Source: Halomonas sp. (GTDB lineage Bacteria > Pseudomonadota > Gammaproteobacteria > Pseudomonadales > Oleiphilaceae). Taken from it: a DNA stretch of 5,680 nucleotides. This document shows positions 1-5,559 of this stretch, piece after piece. A program made the position numbers and the translations under genes. Each line of letters starts with the position of its first letter. The first letter of the stretch is position 1. The DNA is taken from NCBI GenBank assembly GCA_007135745.1, contig SLIH01000322.1, positions 1 to 5,680 of the forward strand, given 5' to 3'. The notes below the pieces were generated by a model. It saw only the letters and a list, made by a program, of their open reading frames with translations, searched no databases and was not told the DNA's origin.

Positions 1-660
1 AATATCTCTGGGAAGCCACTGGCTGCTCTGGTGGCCGGCGGCAACCACGACTTTGTGGCCCTGCAGTACCTGACCGTCCGCAGTCACCGCCTGGTAGCCC
101 CCGTCATTCGCTGTCAGAGACAGGATGTTGGTCCCCATCCTGACTTCAATGTCCGGGTGGTTCAGGGCTGCCCGACAGAGTCGAATCGGCAGCAGGTAAC
201 CGCATTGGGGGAACCAGAGTCCCCCGGCCCGCTGAGCGAGGCCGGTGAGTTCCGTGGCTTCGTCGGCGCTGACGCTACGAAGAATATCCCCAGGGTACTG
301 GTTACGTTCCACGAACCTCGCCTGACGCCTGGTTTCCTGCTCACTCCATGCTACTTGCAGCAGCCCGGTTCTGTGGAAGAAGGTAAGTTCCGGGTGTTCC
401 TCCTGCAGTCGACGATAATACGCAATGGCGTGGAGCAGGGCTTCATACGCAAATTGCGTCTCGGGGCTGTAATTCACGCCAAGACGGACATAAAGCGCCC
501 CACGAATCTGCTTGCCGGGTTCCGGTTCTCCGGTCGGGTTCGGGCGTCCATCAACCACCGTGGAGGGGATGCCGCGTTCGGCCAAAGCCCTTGCCGTCAG
601 GCTGCCGGCGATGCCGCCGCCGAGAATCAGTACTCTGGAGGTCGAGTTGGAGGAAGTCAC
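1..660 (-). CDS. mnmC: FAD-dependent oxidoreductase, MnmC C-terminal-domain-like (3' end beyond window)
   Basis: The 220 visible residues open with a Rossmann dinucleotide-binding loop, LILGGGIAG (residues 11-19), and an acidic residue ending the second strand (Asp37), the classic FAD-binding fold of the DAO family. Several stretches resemble the FAD domain of MnmC: RGALY (53-57), TGLLQVAW (98-105) and GGLWFP..GYLLP (146-158). In that family this domain oxidatively removes the carboxymethyl group of cmnm5(s2)U34 in tRNA, giving nm5(s2)U; it acts in the cytoplasm. In most gammaproteobacteria it is fused behind a methyltransferase domain. Here an in-frame stop at 769-771 and the lack of any ATG, GTG or TTG before the GTG at 660 show a stand-alone protein. 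The only ribosome-binding hint is a weak AGG about 6 bases upstream. The C-terminus lies off the window. The FAD-oxidoreductase call is firm; the MnmC assignment is by remembered motif similarity, and another DAO-family enzyme remains possible. Confidence 0.8.
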   Translation of the reverse strand, partial: MTSSNSTSRVLILGGGIAGSLTARALAERGIPSTVVDGRPNPTGEPEPGKQIRGALYVRLGVNYSPETQFAYEALLHAIAYYRRLQEEHPELTFFHRTGLLQVAWSEQETRRQARFVERNQYPGDILRSVSADEATELTGLAQRAGGLWFPQCGYLLPIRLCRAALNHPDIEVRMGTNILSLTANDGGYQAVTADGQVLQGHKVVVAAGHQSSQWLPRDI

Positions 661-681
661 GGTTACCTGACAGGGCCTTGA

Positions 682-707
682 TTTGACAATCTGTAACGAT
701 TGTAAAA
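682..707. promoter_or_regulatory. Inverted repeat in divergent intergenic region, candidate operator
   Basis: TTTgACAATC and GATTGTaAAA form a 10-bp inverted repeat with one mismatch around a 6-base centre (TGTAAC). It lies in the AT-richest part of the 130-bp gap between the divergent oxidoreductase and MshEN genes, 22 bp from the first and 83 bp from the second. The symmetry and position suit a dimeric regulator. TTGACA at 683-688 is a perfect -35 hexamer for the plus strand, but no good -10 box follows at 16-18 bp, so no promoter is claimed. The regulator is unknown. Confidence 0.4.
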
Positions 708-790
708 GGTTAATTTCTGTACATAGCTGCGGGTCACGACCAACATGATAACCGAACCATTCGAAAGTTCACCACAGATGGAGAGCCATC

Positions 791-1570
791 GTGACACCGA
801 ATAAACAACAGCTCGACAAAAGTCGCCTCGGCCGGTTACTTGTCAATCGGGGCTACATCACCGAAGTCCAACTGCAGCAAGCACTGGAGCAGCAGCGCCA
901 GTCCGGCGAGCGCTTGGGTGAAGTTGTTGTCGCGGCCGGGTGGGTAACCCAACGCGAACTGAACCGTACGCTGAAACACCAGAGCCGGTATCGCTATGCC
1001 GCCGCTGTTGCCGCCTTGGTTGTCGCGCCCCTGCAACCGATTACCGCGCTTGCAGCTTCCGTACCTGGTGTGCCTGCAGCAACCCCCCCCACAGCCTCTC
1101 AGCAGGTGCGTGAAAATGGTGGGATGCAGGCGCTTACCGATGCGGAAATGACCCGGGTTTCGGGTCAGCGGGACCCTGCCTTCATGGCTCAGGCAGCAAC
1201 CATGAATTCCGGGCAGGCTCAAGGGCAGATCCCGGAGCACGCCCGCGCCGCCATAGGCAAAGAAAGTGCGGAAGAAGCCCGGGAAACGGTTCTGGATTCA
1301 CTCCAGCTGTTTGCCAACGGTTTCGTTCCGGTACTTAATTTCCTTGATTCGGACGTCAACGTTCGCGGAGTTCATTTTGCGGAGGAGAATCCGATTCAGT
1401 CCATTGGCGCTGACGGTATTACTTTCGCATTGCCCGAGCGGATTGAGGAAATCAGTATGGCGAATATTCGGGTGCAGGGCAGTAGCCGTTCCGCCAGCAT
1501 GGGGAACATCACCCTGAGTAATATCCAGTTCAGTGAAAATTCCCGTATGAGTGTACGGCCCCGTCACTGA
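791..1570 (+). CDS. MshEN (c-di-GMP-binding type) domain protein with membrane/export segment and extracytoplasmic tail
   Basis: Residues 12-35 and 41-64 are two 24-residue units of the form RLGxx(hh)xxGx(h)xxxxLxxxLxxQ, separated by exactly five residues. This is the architecture of the MshEN domain, which binds c-di-GMP in MshE/GspE-type ATPases. No ATPase domain follows. Instead comes a hydrophobic, Ala/Val-rich stretch (about 69-90) ending in ALAA, suggesting a membrane anchor or internal signal sequence, then a Pro/Ala/Thr linker. Next is LTDAEMTRVSGQ (115-126), which recalls the conserved motif just after the signal peptide in short exported gammaproteobacterial proteins of the FilA/DUF6160 type (from memory). 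The C-terminal third looks beta-rich, with alternating polar/hydrophobic residues, and ends RPRH. The GTG start is supported by GGAGAG at 780-785, five bases upstream. The gene is monocistronic, divergent from the oxidoreductase and convergent with flgN. Function is not known; nucleotide sensing coupled to the envelope is inference. Confidence 0.85.
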   Translation: MTPNKQQLDKSRLGRLLVNRGYITEVQLQQALEQQRQSGERLGEVVVAAGWVTQRELNRTLKHQSRYRYAAAVAALVVAPLQPITALAASVPGVPAATPPTASQQVRENGGMQALTDAEMTRVSGQRDPAFMAQAATMNSGQAQGQIPEHARAAIGKESAEEARETVLDSLQLFANGFVPVLNFLDSDVNVRGVHFAEENPIQSIGADGITFALPERIEEISMANIRVQGSSRSASMGNITLSNIQFSENSRMSVRPRH

Positions 1571-1578
1571 AATCCCGG

Positions 1579-1605
1579 CTGACCCTCCGTTCACCGGAGG
1601 GTCAG
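1579..1605. terminator. Bidirectional hairpin between convergent genes
   Basis: CTGACCCTCCG and CGGAGGGTCAG form a perfect 11-bp stem with a 5-base loop (TTCAC). It starts eight bases after the MshEN gene's stop and ends seven bases beyond the flgN stop, so it fits the only gap between two convergent genes and probably ends transcription from both sides. Neither side has a strong T-run: the minus-strand side has only a short ATTT, and the plus-strand side none. Termination efficiency cannot be judged. Confidence 0.75.
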
Positions 1606-1612
1606 CGCCGCT

Positions 1613-2095
1613 TCAGGCGCTTGCCAGTACGCTGCTGTGCGTGAGGCTTTGCGTCTCGCCCGCCTTCCCATAGAGTGACTGGTTGCGATCGGCTCCCCGG
1701 ATGATATCCGAGATGCGCGTCAGCCGCCTCTGCATGTGATTGATGATCCGTCCGTTAACCGCATTGGTACGCTGACAGGTTTCCAGCTGGGACTGAGCAT
1801 TGCGCCAGAGTTCGATCAGCACCTGATCCCCGGTCTTCTTCTGCAGAAAGTCGGAGGGTGTCTCGCCCGAATCCGGGTGATAGCCAAGGTTCACAAGAAG
1901 CCGGATCTTGGTTTTTGCGCGCTCACGGATCGCCTTCAGCAGGCGGTCCTTTTCGGTGGCGGCCTGTTCCAGGTCCAAGGCATTGTTGTTGCGCAATGCC
2001 TCGTGTTCGCCCTGCAGTACCTTATGCAGCTGTTCCAGGTTGGCCAGATCTTTCTTGAGAAGTGCCTTCAGATCGTTCGTTGTCTGCTGTGTCAT
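1613..2095 (-). CDS. flgN: Flagellar export chaperone FlgN
   Basis: FlgN is the cytoplasmic chaperone that binds the hook-filament junction proteins FlgK and FlgL and delivers them to the flagellar type III export gate. The 160-residue product is within the family's usual size and is mostly predicted alpha-helix with heptad-like leucines, notably residues 16-60. The C-terminal NGRIINHMQRRL (114-125) followed by LYGKAGET (141-148) is the family signature region. The ATG lies six bases after the flgM stop, and its ribosome-binding sequence AAAGG overlaps that stop codon, so the two are probably translationally coupled in a flgMN operon. The gene ends at the bidirectional hairpin and is last in its unit. 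Confidence 0.93.
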   Translation of the reverse strand: MTQQTTNDLKALLKKDLANLEQLHKVLQGEHEALRNNNALDLEQAATEKDRLLKAIRERAKTKIRLLVNLGYHPDSGETPSDFLQKKTGDQVLIELWRNAQSQLETCQRTNAVNGRIINHMQRRLTRISDIIRGADRNQSLYGKAGETQSLTHSSVLASA

Positions 2096-2101
2096 AAGCC
2101 T

Positions 2102-2428
2102 TTACCCAAAGATGCCGTCATCTATCTCTAGCATCTTTTGGGCCAACTGATCCGGATCCACCTGGAACGAACCATCATTCAGTGCCTGGCGGATCTGCTC
2201 CACCTTGTTGTCATCTACCGAGGGCTGGTCCCGCAGCGCATCTTCCGCTGATTGGATGCTCTGGGCATCGCGGCTCAGGGTAACACTGGCGCTCTGGCTT
2301 TTTTCGGCTTCGGACGGGCTCTCACGGCGATTCTCGGCATTGGTTGCCGTACTATCGCTGCGCTCGCGGACCGACTGCTTCTGGGGGTTCAACGCATTGT
2401 TGTTTACCCCATTGAAATCAATGGCCAT
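2102..2428 (-). CDS. flgM: Anti-sigma-28 factor FlgM
   Basis: FlgM binds and inhibits the flagellar sigma factor FliA (sigma-28) and is exported through the completed hook-basal body, releasing FliA for late gene expression. The 108-residue product has the expected split: a polar, low-complexity, probably disordered N-terminal half rich in Ser, Asn and Glu, and a C-terminal sigma-binding half. The latter shows VDDNKVEQIRQAL (71-83) and FQVDPDQLAQKML (88-100), the family's most conserved segments. GGAG seven bases before the ATG is a good ribosome-binding site. A near-perfect FliA promoter lies just upstream, so FlgM is made under control of the sigma factor it inhibits, a known negative feedback. 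flgN follows at once. Confidence 0.95.
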   Translation of the reverse strand: MAIDFNGVNNNALNPQKQSVRERSDSTATNAENRRESPSEAEKSQSASVTLSRDAQSIQSAEDALRDQPSVDDNKVEQIRQALNDGSFQVDPDQLAQKMLEIDDGIFG

Positions 2429-2465
2429 GACTTTACTCCGCCTTGAAAATTGGTTGTCATGCTTT

Positions 2466-2492
2466 TTATCGGCTGCGTTTCCAGAAACTTTA
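2466..2492 (-). promoter_or_regulatory. Sigma-28 (FliA) promoter of flgMN
   Basis: On the minus strand TAAAGTTT is followed after exactly 11 bases by GCCGATAA. This matches the sigma-28 consensus (TAAAGTTT-N11-GCCGATAA) at every position. The -10 element ends 37 bp before the flgM ATG, leaving a short leader that contains the GGAG ribosome-binding site. It makes flgMN a late flagellar unit. Confidence 0.95.
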
Positions 2493-2585
2493 GCCGAAAA
2501 ACCATGCTCACTTCACATTTTGACCCGCATTTTACGCTCTCTGCGGTCGTTTCTTGCCGCTACGGCGGCATCATCTTGCCGAAAT

Positions 2586-2614
2586 CCCTTCACAAAGGGG
2601 AGCCCTTTCGGGCT
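2586..2614 (-). terminator. Tandem hairpins after flgA, candidate terminator
   Basis: Reading on the minus strand, AGCCC-GAAA-GGGCT begins six bases after the flgA stop and is followed immediately by CCCTT-TGTG-AAGGG and then ATTTC. Both stems are only 5 bp. A third hairpin, TGCCGC-CGTA-GCGGCA, lies further on at 2555-2570. The placement suits an end to flgA transcription before the flgM promoter, but the T-run is poor and partial read-through into flgMN is likely. The rest of the 192-bp gap holds only the FliA promoter and the flgM leader. Confidence 0.5.
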
Positions 2615-2620
2615 GTGACT

Positions 2621-3352
2621 TCAGATATTGATTTCAACCCGTCCGGGCTCGACGATTCGAGCTCGAACCCGTCGTCCCGAACTCTCGTTGATGACGGTAA
2701 TCTGCTCGCCCACGCGACCACTATTAACCGCTTCCCCACGGGTCTGGATGGAAAAGACCCCGTTCCCGGCCTCGATGATCACCCGGTCACCCCGCGCCAC
2801 CGCCTCCGGGGCGGAAAGCATATCCGGTGTGATGGGCGTTCCCGAGTTGATGGTGCGCCTTGCCTTCATTCCGAGCATGTTGTCCGGGTCGGTGTAGGCG
2901 ATACGCCGTCTCTGATTCACCACAACATCCGTTTCTTCGAGCATGCTGCGCTCCAGGCGTTCGCCACGACCGATCGGGCGTGCCGCAACCCAGCCGGCGG
3001 CCGTAATCTTCAGATCGGTTTTCAGGAACATGCGCCAGGGCCTCTCGGACTGGCAGCTTACAAGCAGGGTGGCGCGGGTTGTACCCATCGGGTCGCCGGA
3101 AAACTCCACCGACAGAGGCTTGTCGCAATCCGACAGCGTCAGCCGCTGATCCAGAGAGCCGAGCTGATACGCCACTTCACGGTCCTGAGCTCTCTGTTCT
3201 TTGCTGAATTCCTCGAGGAAATCGTTAGCAGCCTCATAGATACGTTCGACCGTGGTCGGCCCCTGTACGGCACTTTCTGCCAGTGCTGTTGTCGACCAGA
3301 TGGCAATAGCCACCATATGCAGAACCCGTGTTTTAATGCGCATAACCGGCAA
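2621..3352 (-). CDS. flgA: Flagellar P-ring assembly protein FlgA
   Basis: FlgA is a periplasmic chaperone needed for FlgI to polymerise into the flagellar P-ring. The product (243 residues from the TTG) has a signal peptide, a basic start followed by MVAIAIWSTTALA, with likely cleavage after residue 25. Cys76 (LSDCDKPL) and Cys100 (LVSCQ) are the pair expected to form a disulfide. A SAF-like domain follows (about 120-181: AARPIGRGERL, then RRTINSGTPITPDML), and then a C-terminal beta domain with VGEQITVINESSGR (214-227). Two starts are possible: TTG at 3352 has AGGA four bases upstream, while ATG at 3343, giving a signal peptide three residues shorter, lies 13 bases from the same AGGA. The ribosome-binding site favours TTG and codon preference favours ATG. 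The gene is divergent from cheV and has its own sigma-54-type promoter. Confidence 0.93.
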   Translation of the reverse strand: MPVMRIKTRVLHMVAIAIWSTTALAESAVQGPTTVERIYEAANDFLEEFSKEQRAQDREVAYQLGSLDQRLTLSDCDKPLSVEFSGDPMGTTRATLLVSCQSERPWRMFLKTDLKITAAGWVAARPIGRGERLERSMLEETDVVVNQRRRIAYTDPDNMLGMKARRTINSGTPITPDMLSAPEAVARGDRVIIEAGNGVFSIQTRGEAVNSGRVGEQITVINESSGRRVRARIVEPGRVEINI

Positions 3353-3444
3353 TTTGTCCTATGCTTGTGATGTGTCGGGCACTGTTGACGAATTCAGGCC
3401 GGACCGATCCGAAACGTTAAAAATCCGGCACTCTGTTGAAGTTC

Positions 3445-3460
3445 TGCATAAAGCGTGCCG
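3445..3460 (-). promoter_or_regulatory. Sigma-54 (RpoN) promoter of flgA
   Basis: The minus strand reads CGGCACG-CTTT-ATGCA against the consensus TGGCACG-N4-TTGCA, with the invariant GG and GC dinucleotides separated by the required 10 bases and only two mismatches. It points toward flgA and would give a leader of about 80 nt. In Pseudomonas flagellar hierarchies flgA is an RpoN/FleQ-dependent gene, which supports the call. The element sits only 12 bp before the cheV ribosome-binding site, so sigma-54 polymerase loading could interfere with transcription into cheV. No convincing FleQ site was recognised. Confidence 0.8.
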
Positions 3461-3481
3461 GGAATAGAAGCAGGTGAAGCC

Positions 3482-4429
3482 ATGGCGGGAATACTCGACA
3501 ACGTCAACCAGCGTACCCAGATGGTGGGGCAGAACCGTCTGGAACTGCTGCTTTTTCGCCTGCAGGGACGACAGCTTTATGGCATCAATGTGTTCAAGGT
3601 CAGGGAGGTTCTGCCTTGCCCCCGATTGACGGCCATACCGCACCGTCATCCGGTCGTGCGCGGTGTTTCCCATGTGCGGGGGGAAACGGTTTCCATTCTC
3701 GACACTGGCATGGCCATAGGCCGGCCGCCCATTCCCGAGGAAGAACTTTCGCAATCTCTGGTCATCGTTGCGGAATACAATCGCAAGACCCAGGGGTTTC
3801 TGGTGAAGAGCGTGGATCGCATCGTCAACCTCAACTGGGAAGATGTGCATCCGCCGCCGCGCCAGGCCGGCAAGGACACCTACCTGACCGCCGTCACGGA
3901 ACTGGATGATCAACTCGTCGAGATCATTGATGTGGAGAAGATTCTCGCAGAGGTTTCACCGCTGCAGGATGAAGTAAGCGAAGAGTTCGACTCCAGTGAG
4001 TTTAGGGAGAACAATGCTTCGATGCGGGTCCTCGTCGTCGATGACTCCAGCGTGGCACGGCGTCAGATCCAGCGCTGCATGGAAGCCGTTGGGCTCGAGG
4101 TCGAGATAAAGAATGATGGCAAGCAGGCCCTGGAGTACCTGGAATCCCTGGTGGCCGACGGATCGGATATCCATGATCACCTGGCATTGATGATATCCGA
4201 TGTGGAGATGCCGGAAATGGATGGATATACTCTCGTCACCCGATGCAAGGCCAATCCGGGGTTGTCCGGGCTCTACATCATGCTGCACTCATCGCTCAGC
4301 GGGGTTTTCAACAAGGCCATGGTGCAGAAAGTAGGCGCGGACGATTTCATGGCCAAATTCAACCCCAATGAGCTGGCTGAAAGGGTCATGGAGATCATAG
4401 ACAACCGTCAGCAGCCAGAAAGCCAGTAG
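3482..4429 (+). CDS. cheV: Chemotaxis coupling protein CheV (CheW domain plus response-regulator receiver)
   Basis: CheV couples chemoreceptors to the kinase CheA like CheW and carries a receiver domain that can be phosphorylated, probably for adaptation or as a phosphate sink. The 315-residue product has the usual length. A CheW-like domain spans about 18-157, with LYGINVFKVREVL (32-44) and VVRGVSHVRGETVSILD (58-74). The receiver domain (181-307) shows the acidic pair Asp187/Asp188 in VLVVDDSS, phospho-acceptor Asp240 in ISDVEMPEMDGY, the switch Ser270/Ser271 in LHSSL and the conserved lysine Lys292 in FMAKF. All catalytic receiver residues are present. The ATG is chosen over an in-frame GTG at 3455 because AGGTGA lies four bases upstream and the family begins here. 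cheR follows after 19 bp, in the same operon. No clear promoter was found in the 129-bp gap to flgA. Confidence 0.95.
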   Translation: MAGILDNVNQRTQMVGQNRLELLLFRLQGRQLYGINVFKVREVLPCPRLTAIPHRHPVVRGVSHVRGETVSILDTGMAIGRPPIPEEELSQSLVIVAEYNRKTQGFLVKSVDRIVNLNWEDVHPPPRQAGKDTYLTAVTELDDQLVEIIDVEKILAEVSPLQDEVSEEFDSSEFRENNASMRVLVVDDSSVARRQIQRCMEAVGLEVEIKNDGKQALEYLESLVADGSDIHDHLALMISDVEMPEMDGYTLVTRCKANPGLSGLYIMLHSSLSGVFNKAMVQKVGADDFMAKFNPNELAERVMEIIDNRQQPESQ

Positions 4430-4448
4430 AAGCGGGCACAGCTATTCA

Positions 4449-5279
4449 ATGAGTTCCGACATCAGTCCGGCCGATTACCTTGCCTTCAAGGAGTTCCTGG
4501 AAAATGCCTGTGGCATTTTGCTCGGGGACAACAAGCAGTATCTGGTGAAAAGCCGCCTTCGCAAGATCATGGCGGAGCATGAGTTCCGGGACATGGGCCA
4601 GTTGGTTCAGCGCCTGCGTCAGGAGCGGCACGGCAAGCTGCGTGAGACCGTCATCGATGCCATGACCACCAATGAAACCCTGTGGTTTCGGGACATCCAC
4701 CCATTCCGTATTCTGGAGGAAAAGCTCCTCCCGGAACTGGCCGATGAGAAAAACCCGCAACCAATCCGTATTTGGTCAGCTGCCTGCTCCACCGGTCAGG
4801 AACCCTATTCCATCGCCATGGTCGTGGACGAATTCCAGCGCAAACGGCCGGGTCGCCTGCGCCGTCCGATTGAAATCATTGCCACCGACATTTCCAAGCC
4901 CGTGGTCGATGCCGCCCGCAAGGGGGAATACGAAATGCTTGCCCTGGGCCGGGGCTTGTCCGCCGAACGCCAGAAAGCCTTTTTCAACAAACAGCCCAGT
5001 GGCAGCTGGGAAATCAAACCGCACATCAAGAAAATGGTGACCTTCCGCGAACACAATCTGCTCGAGCGCTTCAACATGGGCAAGTTCGACCTGGTCTTCT
5101 GCCGCAACGTCCTGATCTATTTCTCCGGTGACCTCAAGCGGGATATCCTCATCAGGACCCACGGGGTGCTCAAAAAGGGCGGTTACCTGATCCTGGGCGC
5201 CTCGGAGTCGCTCAACGGACTCAACGACTACTACGAAATGGTCCAATGCCGCCCCGGAATCATCTATAGGGCCAAATGA
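4449..5279 (+). CDS. cheR: Chemotaxis protein methyltransferase CheR
   Basis: CheR transfers methyl groups from S-adenosylmethionine to glutamates of membrane chemoreceptors, the adaptation step opposed by the CheB methylesterase. The 276 residues match the usual full length. The N-terminal helical domain covers about 1-70 and ends before the conserved TTNETLWFRD (73-82). The SAM-binding loop is SAACSTGQEPYS (110-121), the acidic ribose-binding strand is ATDIS (145-149), and the family block FDLVFCRNVLIYF (213-225) and GASESL (250-255) follow. All key motifs are intact. It sits 19 bp behind cheV, and the gap shows no clear ribosome-binding site, so initiation may depend on coupling to cheV. 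No strong terminator follows the stop; a 12-bp palindrome, GGCCTGCAGGCC, lies at 5329-5340. In Pseudomonas relatives flgB follows cheR; here tRNA-Ser sequences come next. Confidence 0.96.
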   Translation: MSSDISPADYLAFKEFLENACGILLGDNKQYLVKSRLRKIMAEHEFRDMGQLVQRLRQERHGKLRETVIDAMTTNETLWFRDIHPFRILEEKLLPELADEKNPQPIRIWSAACSTGQEPYSIAMVVDEFQRKRPGRLRRPIEIIATDISKPVVDAARKGEYEMLALGRGLSAERQKAFFNKQPSGSWEIKPHIKKMVTFREHNLLERFNMGKFDLVFCRNVLIYFSGDLKRDILIRTHGVLKKGGYLILGASESLNGLNDYYEMVQCRPGIIYRAK

Positions 5280-5376
5280 GAGTTGCGTTCGCGCCCTGAG
5301 TTCAGTAGAGTTTGCGCCCATCAAACACGGCCTGCAGGCCTCTGCCCGTCAAACAGGATGGGGTGTTGCAGTTTTC

Positions 5377-5541
5377 GGAGAGGTGTCCGAGCGGTCGAAG
5401 GAGCACGCCTGGAAAGCGTGTGTACGTCCTGCGTACCGAGGGTTCGACCGAGCAAGCTCCGCTTGCGAAGGAACGTCGGAGCGATAGCGACGACGGCCCC
5501 GAAGGGGTGAGGCCCGCAGGGCCGAATCATCCCTCCCTCTC
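5377..5541 (+). pseudogene. tRNA-Ser(GGA) interrupted in the T loop
   Basis: The first 71 nt (5377-5447) fold as a class II tRNA: acceptor strand GGAGAGG, D arm closed by TCC/GGA, anticodon stem CACGC/GCGTG with loop CTGGAAA (anticodon GGA, reading UCC), a long variable arm GTACG/CGTAC, and T-stem strand GAGGG followed by TTCGA. The sequence then leaves the tRNA for 81 nt and resumes at 5529 with ATCCCTCCCTCTC, which supplies the T-stem partner CCCTC and six of seven acceptor partners (CCTCTC). The last pair is lost (A instead of C at position 72), and no CCA follows (GGCT instead). No tRNA promoter was recognised upstream. It is most likely a broken gene; a spliced or processed tRNA is possible, but the missing CCA and mispaired end argue against it. 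Confidence 0.8.
5448..5528 (+). repeat. 81-nt GC-rich multi-hairpin insert within the tRNA-Ser T loop
   Basis: The insert splits the T loop between the tRNA positions equivalent to 58 and 59. It contains four stem-loops in series: GCAAGC-TCC-GCTTGC (5452-5466), CGTCG with a 9-base loop and CGACG (5474-5492), CCCC-GAA-GGGG (5497-5507) and GGCCC-GCA-GGGCC (5511-5523). CGGCCC at 5494 can also pair with GGGCCG ending at 5524. It encodes no recognisable protein and is too short for a self-splicing intron. It resembles REP-type or other hairpin repeats inserted at a tRNA. The right edge reads CGAATC before ATCCC, so the exact junction is ambiguous by a few bases. Confidence 0.6.
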
Positions 5542-5542
5542 A

Positions 5543-5559
5543 GGCTTGCGAAGCAAGCC
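5543..5559 (+). terminator. Perfect 7-bp hairpin just after the broken tRNA-Ser
   Basis: GGCTTGC-GAA-GCAAGCC is a perfect 7-bp stem with a GAA triloop, directly after the tRNA remnant. Its core, GCGAAGC, is known as an exceptionally stable DNA mini-hairpin. There is no T-run after it, so it may be a processing or recombination structure, or a member of the same repeat as the upstream insert (both carry GCTTGCGAAG), rather than a rho-independent terminator. Two further stems follow: GGTAT/ATACC (5561-5576) and CCCCTG-TTGAA-CAGGGG (5576-5592). Confidence 0.45.

Noticed and set aside
31..681. Long plus-strand open frame (216 codons) opposite the oxidoreductase
   Set aside because: It runs antisense to a frame with clear Rossmann and MnmC-like motifs; its own translation shows no recognisable domain and it is an expected shadow in GC-rich DNA.
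2450..3370. 306-codon plus-strand open frame over flgA
   Set aside because: flgA on the other strand has a signal peptide, paired cysteines and SAF-domain motifs; the plus frame has no protein-like features and covers the flgM promoter.
3385..3390. TTGACG as a -35 box for cheV
   Set aside because: No acceptable -10 hexamer lies 16-18 bp downstream.
3359..3913. 184-codon minus-strand open frame over the start of cheV
   Set aside because: It is antisense to the well-conserved CheW domain and has no recognisable motifs.
5355..5370. Possible sigma-54 promoter just before the first tRNA-Ser copy
   Set aside because: GG and GC are 10 bases apart and TTGCA is perfect, but the -24 element (AGGATG versus TGGCAC) is poor and no flagellar gene follows directly. 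It could be a relic of an flgB promoter, but the evidence is too thin to list.
5448..5528. Group I or group II intron in the tRNA
   Set aside because: At 81 nt it is far too short, it lies in the T loop rather than the anticodon region, and no catalytic core elements were seen.
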